Shown here piece by piece: positions 25,296-34,206 of a DNA stretch of 64,000 nucleotides. The notes under the pieces are model-generated. The model was given only the letters and a program-made list of their open reading frames with translations, was not told the origin of the DNA and did no database searches. The translations under genes were made by a program, and so were the position numbers. Source of the stretch: Bin87 sp034423575 (lineage in GTDB: Bacteria; Chloroflexota; Dehalococcoidia; Lucifugimonadales; UBA3495); assembly GCA_034423575.1 (NCBI GenBank), contig DAOUIF010000053.1:1-64000 (forward strand). The letters run 5' to 3'. The stretch's first letter is position 1, and each line of letters starts with the position of its first letter.

Positions 25296-26453
25296 CTAGC
25301 CCCGGCGCTGGTAGAAGGGTAGTGCCGCCGTTACGGCCTCCGCGCGCCTGCCCCGAATGTCGACAGTCAGCGCCGTGTCGAGGCCGGCGTGGGCAGCGTC
25401 GACAAAGGCCGTGGCGATGCACCGCTCCAGGGTGGGCGAGTAGCTGCCGCTGGCGACTGTGCCGATGACCTCGCCATCGGCCAGCACGTCATACCCGGCG
25501 CGGGGGGAGCTGCGCCCCGGCAGGGTCAGCCCCACCAGGCGGCGGTCGGTGCCGTACACCCGCTGGTGATCCAGCACGTCGGCGCCGTTGTAGCCTCCAT
25601 CCCGGCGCACGAACCGGCCGTAGCCCGCCTCGATGGGCGTGATGGTGTCGGAGAGCTCGTGTCCGTGCAGCGGGAGTCCGGCTTCGAGACGGAGCACATC
25701 CCGCGCTCCCAGGCCGCAGGGAGCCGCGCCGGCTCCGGCGATCGCCCTCCAGATGGCCACGACGTCGGCCGACGCGACGGCCAGCTCAAACCCATCCTCT
25801 CCGGTGTAGCCCGTGCGCCCGATGAAAACGCGCCGACCGTCGATGTGCCCGCGACCCCAGGCGAAGGGACGCAGCAGGGACGGCGCAGGGTTGCGGCCTG
25901 GGTTGCTCGGCAGACGGGCGCCGGGGGTGAAGTCCTCGCACAGTTGGTCGACGATCTCCACCGCTTTGGGGCCCTGCACGGCCAGGAGACCGGTCAGCAT
26001 CGTGCGGTCGGTGATATGCACGCCGCGGCCGTCGAAGTGCTGGGCCAGCTGGCGGTCGAACCAGAGGGCCACGGCGGGCCGGTTGCCGGCGTTGGGAATG
26101 AGCAGGAATTCGTCATCCGAGAGGCGATAGAAGATGGTGTCGTCGATGACGCCGCCCCGCTCGTTGCAGATGAAGCAATAGCGGGCGCGGCCCACCCGCA
26201 GGCCGGTTGCGGATCCGGTGAGCAGAATGTCCAGGAGCCCGGCCGCGTTGGGGCCGCCGATATGCAGTCGGCCCATGTGCGAGACGTCAAACAGACCGGC
26301 CCCGTTGCGTACCGCCGTTACCTCGGCGATAACTCCCTCGTACTGCACCGGCATGTCCCATCCGCCGAAGGGCACCATGCGGGCGCCCAGAGCTACATGG
26401 GTGTCGTAAAGCGCGGTGCGGAGGTTCCCAGCAACGGTGGTATCAGAAGACAT
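25296..26453 (-). CDS. gcvT: Glycine cleavage system T protein (aminomethyltransferase)
   Basis: The 385-residue protein transfers the methylene group from lipoyl-H to tetrahydrofolate and releases ammonia. Marks are VPFGGWDMPVQYEG, LFDVSHMGRLHIGG, the folate-site Asp in that segment, GYTGEDGFELAV, GLGARDVLRLEAGLPLHGHE and GTVASGSYSPTLE. Length is normal for the family. A near relative (YgfZ type) is at 29362. Confidence 0.94.
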   Translation of the reverse strand: MSSDTTVAGNLRTALYDTHVALGARMVPFGGWDMPVQYEGVIAEVTAVRNGAGLFDVSHMGRLHIGGPNAAGLLDILLTGSATGLRVGRARYCFICNERGGVIDDTIFYRLSDDEFLLIPNAGNRPAVALWFDRQLAQHFDGRGVHITDRTMLTGLLAVQGPKAVEIVDQLCEDFTPGARLPSNPGRNPAPSLLRPFAWGRGHIDGRRVFIGRTGYTGEDGFELAVASADVVAIWRAIAGAGAAPCGLGARDVLRLEAGLPLHGHELSDTITPIEAGYGRFVRRDGGYNGADVLDHQRVYGTDRRLVGLTLPGRSSPRAGYDVLADGEVIGTVASGSYSPTLERCIATAFVDAAHAGLDTALTVDIRGRRAEAVTAALPFYQRRG

Positions 26454-26541
26454 AGGTTATTCGAGCGGCTGCGTGACGTTGGAATCTCTGGAATCATCAT
26501 ACCGCCAAGACCGTTAAGGCGCAATGACGACAAGGCTCGGC

Positions 26542-26671
26542 GCGTACCCACTTTGTCATCGCGAGGAGCGTAGCGACGTGGCAATCTCGTCACTTGAGGA
26601 ACGACTCCCCCAGCAACGAGATTGCCGCGCTTCGCTCGCAATGACTGCTCAGGTCAAACCGGGTACGCGTG
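26542..26671. repeat. Repeat family B, full element with flanking direct repeats
   Basis: The ends are GCGTACCCACTTTGTCATCG and CGCAATGACTG with GGGTACGCGT. A 17-bp sequence, CGACAAGGCTCGGCGCG, occurs at 26528-26544 and again at 26674-26690, directly flanking the element. It lies in the 416-base gap between gcvT and the next gene. Confidence 0.85.
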
Positions 26672-26797
26672 AGCGACAAGGCTCGGCGCGCCCACTTTCG
26701 TTTCGTTTGCACGGAGATCCGGACGGCGGAATGATGCCCCGGCAGCGCTGGCAAACCGGCTCAAGACCCAAACCCGTGGCTCTCCTCCATTTTCAGG

Positions 26798-26826
26798 TTG
26801 ACGGGCTGACTGGCGGCGCGGACAAT
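26798..26826 (+). promoter_or_regulatory. Promoter of the 26870 gene
   Basis: TTGACG (26798-26803) and GACAAT (26821-26826) are separated by 17 nt. Start of transcription would be near 26833, giving a leader of about 37 nt with AGGAG at 26858. The remainder of the gap holds the family B repeat. Confidence 0.5.
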
Positions 26827-26869
26827 TGCCGACGCTGCGCAAATCGAGTTGCCACACAGGAGCAGATGG

Positions 26870-27562
26870 ATGAACCAAAAGCCGGAACCGGCAGAGGGTG
26901 CGGGCGGGGCGCGCATGATCTCCACGGCGGAGCAGTTGGCTGCCTATCTCAGCGAAAACCGGCACCTGGCCGCGGCGTTGGTCAGCGAGCTGGCGGACGA
27001 GGTCGAAACGGAGGGTCATGATCCGATCAATGACATCCTCGAAAACGGGTATGAAGATTCATTTTACGTCGATGACCTGATGGGGTTCGACGAGGAATTT
27101 GAAACCATCGTGATCACCCCTATGATCGAAATCGGGACCGACTGGGACCTGCCTTTCGATAACCACGATTTCGGATCCAGCGTGGATGGTCTGCTGGATG
27201 GCGTGGGAGTCGCTGGAGAGCTGGCTGCCGAGTTCAGGCGCCACCTGGTGCAGGAGTGCCTGCGCCTGGTGGAAATCAAAGGGCGAGCCCGGTCGGATTC
27301 CGGGTTTGTGGACATCTTTGGACTGAAGGTCTTTGAGGCCTACAAGCCGCTCCAGCCAGCGTTGCAGGAGGAACTGGTCTCACTCCTGCAGGATGCGGAC
27401 GAGGATGACTGGGGCTACGGCAACGCCGGCGAGTTGATGCGTGACGCTTTGGCCAGCGCAATAGAAAGAGCGACGCCTCTCATCGCCGAGTGGATATCGG
27501 AAACCATCCAGGCGGAAGGCGAGCGCCTGGCGTTCAACGCCCTGGGGCGGATGACCTCGTAG
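26870..27562 (+). CDS. Hypothetical acidic helical protein
   Basis: The 230-residue protein starts at ATG 26870 with AGGAG upstream. It is rich in Asp and Glu and mostly helical, with no membrane segment, Cys cluster or known motif. Blocks such as GTDWDLPFDNHDFGS stand out but match nothing I know. It is flanked by palindromic repeats on both sides, so it is probably a single-gene unit. Confidence 0.65.
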   Translation: MNQKPEPAEGAGGARMISTAEQLAAYLSENRHLAAALVSELADEVETEGHDPINDILENGYEDSFYVDDLMGFDEEFETIVITPMIEIGTDWDLPFDNHDFGSSVDGLLDGVGVAGELAAEFRRHLVQECLRLVEIKGRARSDSGFVDIFGLKVFEAYKPLQPALQEELVSLLQDADEDDWGYGNAGELMRDALASAIERATPLIAEWISETIQAEGERLAFNALGRMTS

Positions 27563-27671
27563 GTCAGAACCAGGATTTACCGGATTGAAGGATTTTCAGG
27601 ATTGAATGTTCTATTCCATCGGACGGCTCCAATCTCGATAATCCTTGAATCTTGAAAATCCTGATTCTGAC
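27563..27671. repeat. Palindromic repeat family A, copy 4
   Basis: GTCAGAACCAGGATT and AATCCTGATTCTGAC are inverted arms. The element begins at the base right after the TAG of the 26870 gene. Confidence 0.85.
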
Positions 27672-27799
27672 GATTTGGTGAAACTAGGCGCGCGGGAGGC
27701 CGCACGCCGATTTGCGGGGTGCCCCGATTTGGGGGATGATTGGCGCACAGCCGGCGCGGAGTCCGGATCCAACACCAGAAACGCACGGGAGGCAGAACA

Positions 27800-28735
27800 A
27801 TGAGCGACCTGGTATTGCGCACCGCCGTAGGCAATTACGGGCACACGACCCCCTTGAAAGATGGAACCATCACGTCGCCGGCGTTCAGCATGGAACACAT
27901 CGAGGTGTCGCCGGTGACCAGCATCTTCCGGCGCATGGTGCGGGAGCTCGAATTCGACGTGGCCGAGATGGCGCTGTCAACGTACCTCTGCGCCCGGGCG
28001 CACGGAAAGCAGTTCACGGGCGTGCCCATCTTCCTGACGCGGGCCTTCTACCACGGCGGCATCGTGGTCAACCGCAAGAGCGGGATCGAAACTCCCAAGG
28101 ACCTGGAGGGCAAGCGGTTCGGCGTGCGCAGCTACACGCTGACGCCGGGGGTGTGGACACGCGGGTTGCTGCAAACCGAGTACGGCGTAGATCTGGACGC
28201 GGTGACGTGGGTGCTGTCCGGCGACGAGCACGTGGCGGAGTACGTGGCGCCGGCCAACGTGGTGTCGTCGCCCAACAACAACCTGGGCGAGATGCTGCTG
28301 TCGGGCGAGATCGACGCCGCCATCGGTGTGGGTCCCATCGACTCGCCGGACGTGCGGCCGCTGTTCGACGGGCCGGACGCGGCCGACGCCGCGTGGCACC
28401 GCAAGACGGGCGTCTATCCCATAAGCCACATGCTGGTGGTGAAGAACGCCGCGCTGGACGCCAACCCGGGCCTGGCGGCGGAGCTGTTCGAGACCTTCAA
28501 CACCGCCCGGGCGCTGTACCTCGGCAAAATGCGCTCGGGAGACGCCGCCGCGCCGGAGGACCGGTTCCTGCACCAGATGGTTGACGTGGTGGGCGACGAC
28601 CCGCTCCCCTACGGCGTCGAGAGCTCGCGGAAGACGCTGGAAGCCTTCGTTGGTTTCAACGTGGACCAGAGGGTTATACCCGAGGCGGTGGATGTGGAGG
28701 AGTTGTTCCCGGAGGCCACCCTGGGGCTGGCGTGA
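27800..28735 (+). CDS. 4,5-dihydroxyphthalate decarboxylase-like periplasmic-binding-fold protein
   Basis: The 311-residue protein starts at ATG 27800 with GGAGG upstream. It has the order of segments seen in Pht5-like proteins: NYGHTTPLKDG, IFRRMVRELEFDVAEMALST, FLTRAFYHGGIVVN, KDLEGKRFGVRSYTLTPGVW and GLLQTEYGVDLDAV. The fold is that of NMT1/THI5 binding proteins. No signal peptide is present, which favours an enzyme over a transport protein. Substrate is unknown; decarboxylation of an aromatic acid is only a family-based guess. Confidence 0.8.
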   Translation: MSDLVLRTAVGNYGHTTPLKDGTITSPAFSMEHIEVSPVTSIFRRMVRELEFDVAEMALSTYLCARAHGKQFTGVPIFLTRAFYHGGIVVNRKSGIETPKDLEGKRFGVRSYTLTPGVWTRGLLQTEYGVDLDAVTWVLSGDEHVAEYVAPANVVSSPNNNLGEMLLSGEIDAAIGVGPIDSPDVRPLFDGPDAADAAWHRKTGVYPISHMLVVKNAALDANPGLAAELFETFNTARALYLGKMRSGDAAAPEDRFLHQMVDVVGDDPLPYGVESSRKTLEAFVGFNVDQRVIPEAVDVEELFPEATLGLA

Positions 28736-28860
28736 ACACCCGCAGCGAGCATGCTCCACACCTGGCCGACACTATTGGCCCGCTTCATGGATTGACGCGC
28801 CCCCGCCGTTTTTCGTAAAATCGTCCCATCACCCACTCCCGCAGCGGAGGTTGCAGAACT

Positions 28861-29217
28861 ATGCCCATCACGCAGAACGGCGTCGAGCTCACCGTTGAGA
28901 TTTCGGAAAAGGCCGCCGAGAAGATCAAGTATTTCGCCGACAAGGAAGGCATCACCGACAACATTGGCCTGCGCGTGGCGGTCAAGGGCGGCGGCTGCTC
29001 CGGCCTCACCTACGACCTGACCATCACCGACAAGGAGCGCGAGTCGGACAAGATCGTCGAGCAGTACGGCGTCAAGGTGATGGTGGACAAAAAGTCCTAC
29101 ATCTACCTGGTCGGCACGCAATTGGACTTCTCCGACGGCCTCAACGGGAAGGGCTTCGTGTTCGAGAACCCCAACGCCAAGAAGGCCTGTGGCTGCGGCA
29201 CCTCCTTCGCCGTGTAG
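28861..29217 (+). CDS. A-type iron-sulfur carrier (IscA/ErpA-like)
   Basis: The 118-residue protein has the three family cysteines: Cys46 in GGGCSGLTY and Cys110/Cys112 in KACGCGTSF. It binds Fe or an Fe-S cluster and passes it to client enzymes. The N-terminus is slightly extended. A hairpin terminator follows at 29249. The next plus-strand gene is a YgfZ-type protein that also serves Fe-S enzymes, so the pair makes functional sense. Confidence 0.93.
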   Translation: MPITQNGVELTVEISEKAAEKIKYFADKEGITDNIGLRVAVKGGGCSGLTYDLTITDKERESDKIVEQYGVKVMVDKKSYIYLVGTQLDFSDGLNGKGFVFENPNAKKACGCGTSFAV

Positions 29218-29248
29218 CCAACGCGCCACAACCATACCGACGCGGCGC

Positions 29249-29273
29249 AGGGGCGGGTTGCAGACCCGCCCCT
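29249..29273 (+). terminator. Hairpin terminator after the A-type carrier gene
   Basis: A 10-bp perfect stem AGGGGCGGGT / ACCCGCCCCT has a 5-nt loop and ends 56 nt after the stop codon. The arms resemble those of the hairpin at 4201. Confidence 0.6.
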
Positions 29274-29299
29274 GTTGCGTATCCGACTGCACCCTGAGT

Positions 29300-29330
29300 G
29301 TCATTGCGAGCGCAGCGCGGCAATCTCGTC
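29300..29330. repeat. Repeat family B, half-element
   Basis: TGTCATTGCGAGCGCAGCGC and GGCAATCTCGTC form a left arm only. It lies just before the YgfZ-like gene and produces a false upstream extension in that frame. Confidence 0.7.
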
Positions 29331-29361
29331 ACCAGCCAGTAACCAATCCCGGAGGACCCCG

Positions 29362-30390
29362 ATGACCACCACCGCCGTTGATGCCCACACTTCCGCGGAG
29401 TTCCGCGCCGCCACCGAGCACGCCGCCGTGTACCCCGACGACTCCGGCATCCTGCTCCTCACCGGCGAGGATGCCCGCGACCTGCTCAACCGCCTGTCGA
29501 CCAACCTGGTCGACCCGGACGCGCCGGCCGGCGACGTGGCCGTAACCGTGCTCACCAGCGACCGGGGGCGCATCGTGGACCTGGTGTACGTCATCCACTG
29601 CGGCGACCACCAGATCATGCTCACCAGCCCGGGCCAGCAGCAGGCGGTCATCGACTTCCTGGACAAGTACACCATCATGGAAGACCTGGAGGTCGAGGAC
29701 ATCACGGAGAAGACCTCCCTGCTGCGGCTGACCGGCCCGGACGCCGCCGACATCCTGGGTCGCGTATCCGACGATGGCATCCTGGTGGTGGAACCTCCCA
29801 CCGACCCCGATGATGCGGAAGGCCCGGCCACCCGCTATCTGCTGGCCGACGATCCTGAAGACTCGGCACGCATCACCGCCGACCTGGTAGCAACCGGCGC
29901 GGTGAGCATCAGCGCGGAGACCGCCGAGGCCCTGCGCATTGCCCAGGCCCGCCCGGCTCACGGCTCCGAGATGAGCGACACCTACAACCCCCTGGAGGCC
30001 GGCCTCATCGGCGCCATCGACTTCCACAAGGGTTGCTACATCGGCCAGGAGGTCATCGCCCGCCTGGACACCTACCACAAGGTGCAGAAGTACCTGGTGT
30101 CCCTCGACTTCGACGCTGACCCGGCCCAGGCTGGATCCCTGGCCGGCGCCCGCCTGGTCAACGAGGAGGACGCGGCAATGGGAGTGGTGACGTCGGCGAC
30201 GGTGGTTCCCTCGCCCGACGGCGCAAGCATCATCGGTCTGGGCTACGTGCGCACCGCGGCGGTGCAGGTCGGCGGGACGCTGCACGTGGTCGCTGAGGAA
30301 GGCAACGGAGACGACCAGCTGGGCATCACCGCGCGGATCACGGCGCAGCCGCTGCTCTTCGGTGGCGAGAAGCCGGGGCCGAGTCATTAG
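29362..30390 (+). CDS. ygfZ: YgfZ/GcvT-domain folate-binding protein
   Basis: The 342-residue protein starts at ATG 29362 with GGAGG upstream. The YgfZ signature KGCYIGQE is at 223-230, with Cys225. The fold resembles GcvT, but the protein helps assemble or repair Fe-S clusters in a folate-dependent way. It follows the A-type carrier gene, which supports this role. Confidence 0.9.
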   Translation: MTTTAVDAHTSAEFRAATEHAAVYPDDSGILLLTGEDARDLLNRLSTNLVDPDAPAGDVAVTVLTSDRGRIVDLVYVIHCGDHQIMLTSPGQQQAVIDFLDKYTIMEDLEVEDITEKTSLLRLTGPDAADILGRVSDDGILVVEPPTDPDDAEGPATRYLLADDPEDSARITADLVATGAVSISAETAEALRIAQARPAHGSEMSDTYNPLEAGLIGAIDFHKGCYIGQEVIARLDTYHKVQKYLVSLDFDADPAQAGSLAGARLVNEEDAAMGVVTSATVVPSPDGASIIGLGYVRTAAVQVGGTLHVVAEEGNGDDQLGITARITAQPLLFGGEKPGPSH

Positions 30391-30402
30391 TCGGGGGCAT
30401 CC

Positions 30403-30708
30403 ATGGACTGGAAAGACCGCATAGTCAAAGACCCGCTCATCCTGGCGGGTAAACCCACGGTTAAGGGCACGCGCATTTCCGTGGAACTGGTCGCCGGATT
30501 ACTGGATGCCGGGGTCTGGAGCGAAGCCGACATACTGAGGAACTATCCCCGGTTGACTCCCGGCGACCTGAACGCCTGCCGGCTATACGCAGCAACCGGC
30601 GAACCGCTCAGCTTCACGACCTGGGAAGACCTGGAAGCGATGCTGGACGAGGCTGACCGCCGTGATGCGGCCAATAGCAAGCGGTCCCTACCACCCGGCC
30701 GATCGTGA
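30403..30708 (+). CDS. DUF433 antitoxin-like protein
   Basis: The 101-residue protein has the DUF433 core: IVKDPLILAGKPTVKGTRIS, then AGLLDAGVWSEADILRNYP and LTPGDLNACRLYA. This is a small helical HTH domain found with PIN-like toxins. Its stop overlaps the next start by 4 bases (GTGA), which indicates coupling. It probably represses and neutralises its partner. Confidence 0.88.
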   Translation: MDWKDRIVKDPLILAGKPTVKGTRISVELVAGLLDAGVWSEADILRNYPRLTPGDLNACRLYAATGEPLSFTTWEDLEAMLDEADRRDAANSKRSLPPGRS

Positions 30709-31055
30709 GGCTACTCTTCGACGAGAATATGCCGGCCGATGCCGTGGAAGAGTTGCGACACGCCAACCATGACGTTGCTTTCATCACCGAGGACGAGCCC
30801 AGTATCGCCGATCCGGATCTATTGGCGAGAGCCGTCCGCGAGGAACGAGTACTAGTTACTTTTGACACCGATTATGGTTCGCTGACGTACCGGGACCGAT
30901 TACCGGCAACCTGCGGAGTGGTCATGTTTAGGATCATTCCCAACATGCCGGTGAACGCGCAAGCGCGTTTGATCGCGGCCACGATAGCATCGCAAGACGA
31001 CTGGAGCGGGTATTTCTGGGTAATAAGCCTGCGCCGAAGGTCTTTGCCAACGTGA
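30705..31055 (+). CDS. DUF5615 PIN-like toxin
   Basis: The 116-residue protein belongs to the Mut7-C/DUF5615 PIN-like group. The first acid is in LLFDENMPADAV (Asp5), and further acids are in FITEDEPSIADPDLL and VTFDTDYGS. A GTG start overlaps the DUF433 stop. It is a predicted Mg2+-dependent RNase. Confidence 0.85.
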   Translation: MRLLFDENMPADAVEELRHANHDVAFITEDEPSIADPDLLARAVREERVLVTFDTDYGSLTYRDRLPATCGVVMFRIIPNMPVNAQARLIAATIASQDDWSGYFWVISLRRRSLPT

Positions 31056-31088
31056 CCAAGCGTCTGACCGGCCAAATTCCTCACTCTT

Positions 31089-32759
31089 ATGCCAACTAAC
31101 ACCACACTGAGTTTCGCGCCGCTCACCGAATACCTGTGGCGGTGGCTTTCGGCGGCGCCGGCGGCGGGAGTGGCCGTGGCGTTGACCGACCGGCGGCAGA
31201 CCCTGTTCACCGGAGGGATCGGGTACTCCGATTTGGCGGCGCGGAGTCCCGTACGCACCGACACGACCTTCCAGATCGGCAGCATCGGCAAGTCGATGAC
31301 CGCCCTGGCGCTGCTGCAACTGGCGCAGGCCGGGCGACTCGACCTCAACGCGCCCATCAGCACGCATCTCCCCTGGCTGGCCCTGCCTTCCCGGTACGGT
31401 CCCATCGCGCTGCGGCACCTGCTGAGCCACACCGCCGGCCTGCCCGCCGGGACAGACTTCGCGCCGGCCGCCCGCTACGAGGGCTACGCCCTGCGCGACA
31501 CCGAGGCCGCCTGGGAACCGGGCTCCCGGTTCCACTACTCCAACACCGCCTACAAATTGCTGGGCTGGCTGCTGGAGGACGTCACCGGCCAGGCTTACGG
31601 CAGCATAATCCGCGAACGCGTCCTGGAACCCCTGGGGATGCGCTCCAGCGAACCGGTCATCAGCCACAGCGGCTGGCATGCGATGGCCACCGGCTACGTC
31701 GATCTCCACGACGACCGTCCCCGTCGCCTCAGCGACCCGATAATCCCGGCCCACTGGTCGGAGTACGCGGTCGGAGACGGCAGCCAGGTATCCACCGCCG
31801 GCGACATGGCGCGCTACGCCCGGCTGTGGCTCAACGGGGGGCGCGGCGAGATGGGTCCCATCATTTCGCCGGCGCTGTACCACCAGATGACCACGCCGGT
31901 CATCGCCATGCCACGGGGCAGCGAGCAGGAGGACTACGGCTACGGTTTCGGGATCATATCCCATCGCTCCGACGAGCATCACTTCATCGGCCACGGCGGG
32001 AGCAGCGTTGGCTTTCGGGCCATCATGCTCACCGACCAGACCGACGGGTTGGGCGTCGTGATGCTGTGCAACGGCTCCCAGGTGGACCTGTATCCGCCGG
32101 CGCGGTATGCCCTGGCGGTTGCCACTGCGGCCCGGGACGGATGGCCCATTCCGGAAGCGCCGCCCCTGCTGGATCCCACCCGCGTCGTCGACGCCCATCG
32201 CTACGCCGGCGACTTCACCGATGACGCATCCGGCGTTGGCCTGTCCATAACCGCGCGGGGTGACCAGCTTGTTTTGCACCCCGGGGACCGGCCAGCTATC
32301 GTGCCGGAGCACATCGGGGGCAACACCTTCTGCGTTCCCGATGACCAATTCGACCCCTTCCCACTGCGCTTCCGTGCGCCGGCGGCCGCTGGTGACGATT
32401 CCCCAATGGTCGAAGTGCGCCACGGACCTGCGGTGTACGTCCGCGAAGGCACGGCGCCGCTGGGTTCATCGGAACCTCATCCGCCGGAATGGGACGCTTT
32501 TCCCGGCCACTACCGCAGCCACACTCCCTACATGACCAGCTTTCACGTGATCCTGCGCCGGGGGCGCCTCTACCTGGCGTGGCCCAACGGCGGCGAGGAA
32601 CCGCTGACGCCGCGGACAGGCGATCCTGCGGCGTCGCCGCGATTCTACGTTGGGCCGGCGGGTGAGCCTTCCGCCGAGTGGATCCGGTTCGATACGGTGG
32701 TGGGGAGCCGGGCCCTGCGCGCCCGCTGGGCCGGCGGGGGCAGTTTTTACCGGGTGTAG
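31089..32759 (+). CDS. Serine hydrolase of the class C beta-lactamase family
   Basis: The 556-residue protein has the penicillin-binding/beta-lactamase fold. The SxxK motif is SIGK (65-68), YxN is YSN (150-152), and the KTG equivalent is HGG in FIGHGGSSVGF. A C-terminal beta domain of about 190 residues follows residue 360, as in EstB-like esterases and peptidases. No signal peptide is visible, so it is probably a cytoplasmic esterase or D-aminopeptidase and not a resistance enzyme. Confidence 0.88.
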   Translation: MPTNTTLSFAPLTEYLWRWLSAAPAAGVAVALTDRRQTLFTGGIGYSDLAARSPVRTDTTFQIGSIGKSMTALALLQLAQAGRLDLNAPISTHLPWLALPSRYGPIALRHLLSHTAGLPAGTDFAPAARYEGYALRDTEAAWEPGSRFHYSNTAYKLLGWLLEDVTGQAYGSIIRERVLEPLGMRSSEPVISHSGWHAMATGYVDLHDDRPRRLSDPIIPAHWSEYAVGDGSQVSTAGDMARYARLWLNGGRGEMGPIISPALYHQMTTPVIAMPRGSEQEDYGYGFGIISHRSDEHHFIGHGGSSVGFRAIMLTDQTDGLGVVMLCNGSQVDLYPPARYALAVATAARDGWPIPEAPPLLDPTRVVDAHRYAGDFTDDASGVGLSITARGDQLVLHPGDRPAIVPEHIGGNTFCVPDDQFDPFPLRFRAPAAAGDDSPMVEVRHGPAVYVREGTAPLGSSEPHPPEWDAFPGHYRSHTPYMTSFHVILRRGRLYLAWPNGGEEPLTPRTGDPAASPRFYVGPAGEPSAEWIRFDTVVGSRALRARWAGGGSFYRV

Positions 32760-32783
32760 ACGCACCACCATTCATCGCACAGA

Positions 32784-32789
32784 TATAAT
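32784..32789 (+). promoter_or_regulatory. -10 element upstream of the Uma2 gene
   Basis: TATAAT lies 61 nt before the preferred ATG at 32851. It overlaps an in-frame ATG at 32788, which therefore cannot be the used start if this is the promoter. Confidence 0.4.
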
Positions 32790-32850
32790 GACGGCCGACG
32801 CCCGCCCGGACGTCAACGGGTTACACACGCCAAGCCAGGCGAGGTTCGAC

Positions 32851-33546
32851 ATGACCACCGCCAAGACGCCAAAATTCCCACCCGATTTCACGCTGCCGGA
32901 CCCTCCCAAGTCCCAGGACGAAAAGATGACCGCCTCTCAGCACCTCTCCCTCACTGGCGGCGCTCACTCCCTGGCCCAACACCTCGGCAACCCCGACACC
33001 ACCATCGTCGGCTCCGATCTCTACATCACACGGGTCCCCACCAGCGCACTGGCCAACATGTCCGGCGTGCCCTACCCCGACCTGATGGTGGCTTTCGACA
33101 CGGACCCGGCACTCTACCGGGCCCGCAACGGCTACGTCATCTCGGAGCATGGCAAGCCCCCGGACTTCGTACTGGAGGTCGCTTCTCGCTCCACGGGACG
33201 CCGGGACGCCGTGGACAAGCGGATCATCTACGCGGATCTGCGTATTCCCGAGTACTGGCGGTTCGAAGAAACCGGGCAGTACCACGGAACCCGCCTGGCC
33301 GGAGACCGGCTGGTGGACGGCCGCTACGAGCCTATCGAGATTGACGAACTGCCCGACGGCAGCCTGCAGGGCCACAGCGCGATCCTCAACGTGGATTTGC
33401 GCTGGGTCGGCGGACGGTTGGGCTGGTATGACCCGACGACGGGCGAGCACATCGCCACCATGGAGTCCGAGCGGGAGGCCCGCATCCAGGCCGAGAGCAA
33501 GATCCAGGAATTGGAGGACCAGCTACGCCAACTGCGCGGCGGCTGA
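32851..33546 (+). CDS. Uma2 family nuclease-fold protein
   Basis: The protein is 231 residues from ATG 32851, with GAGG upstream. The Uma2/DUF820 domain has the PD-(D/E)xK pattern: PYPDLMVAFD, then PPDFVLEVASRSTGRRD, where Glu and the Lys of VDKR are expected to form the site. The last 35 residues are a coiled coil (SEREARIQAESKIQELEDQL). Genes of this type are very common in Chloroflexota and cyanobacteria, and their role is not settled. A second one is at 47845. Confidence 0.88.
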   Translation: MTTAKTPKFPPDFTLPDPPKSQDEKMTASQHLSLTGGAHSLAQHLGNPDTTIVGSDLYITRVPTSALANMSGVPYPDLMVAFDTDPALYRARNGYVISEHGKPPDFVLEVASRSTGRRDAVDKRIIYADLRIPEYWRFEETGQYHGTRLAGDRLVDGRYEPIEIDELPDGSLQGHSAILNVDLRWVGGRLGWYDPTTGEHIATMESEREARIQAESKIQELEDQLRQLRGG

Positions 33547-33562
33547 TTGCCGTTACTTCCGG

Positions 33563-34138
33563 TCAGGCTTGCGTAGGCCGGATCCGCCCATCATCGCCGG
33601 CGGTGAGCAGCGCCTCGAACTGATAACCACGCTGGCGGATGGCGTCACTGCCGCCCTCGTTGCGGTCCAGCAGCGCCATGACAATGCCCACGGTGCAACC
33701 GGCTTCCTCCGCCGCGTCGATGGCGTGGAACAGCGATCCGCCGGTGGTGCAGGCGTCATCCACGATGGCCACGGTTGACCCCTCCGGCAGCGGGCCCTCG
33801 ATCATCTGTCCCATGCCGTAGCCCTTGGCCTCCTTGCGCACGATGAAGGCCGGCAGCGGCGCGCCGTGTTGCCAGGACGCCATGGCCGCCGCGGTCACGA
33901 TGGGGTCCGCGCCCAGGGTAGGGCCGCCGATGGCGTCAACGCCGGCGTTGGCCAGCAACGGCAGCAGCGCGTTCCCGATGAGATGCGCCCCCTCCGGGTC
34001 CAGACTTAGCAAACGACCATCAAAGTAGTAGGTGCTCTTCTTGCCCGAGGACAGGGTGAAGTCCCCGTATTGGAGCGCTCCCCGTTCCACCGCCAGTTCC
34101 AGCAGCCTTGCCGCGATGCTCCCATAAGAAGTGGTCAT
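33563..34138 (-). CDS. pyrE: Orotate phosphoribosyltransferase
   Basis: The 191-residue enzyme makes orotidine 5'-phosphate from orotate and PRPP in pyrimidine synthesis. The PRPP motif is AIVDDACTTGGS; GGPTLGADPI and FIVRKEAKGYGMGQMIEG, with the catalytic Lys, are in place. Residues YGDFTLSSGKKSTYYFDGR form the family N-terminus. The neighbours nadD and obg are on the same strand upstream. Confidence 0.94.
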   Translation of the reverse strand: MTTSYGSIAARLLELAVERGALQYGDFTLSSGKKSTYYFDGRLLSLDPEGAHLIGNALLPLLANAGVDAIGGPTLGADPIVTAAAMASWQHGAPLPAFIVRKEAKGYGMGQMIEGPLPEGSTVAIVDDACTTGGSLFHAIDAAEEAGCTVGIVMALLDRNEGGSDAIRQRGYQFEALLTAGDDGRIRPTQA

Positions 34139-34159
34139 GCTCGCTCCATCGGTCGTTCC

Positions 34160-34206
34160 TAACCCAATCCTGTCAATCCGCTAATCCAGAAAATCCTGCT
34201 TCTGAC
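34160..34206. repeat. Palindromic repeat family A, half-element overlapping nadD
   Basis: AATCCTGTCAATCCGCTAAT and AATCCTGCTTCTGAC form one arm of family A. It contains the nadD stop codon and about its last 11 codons. No partner arm is seen. Confidence 0.75.
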
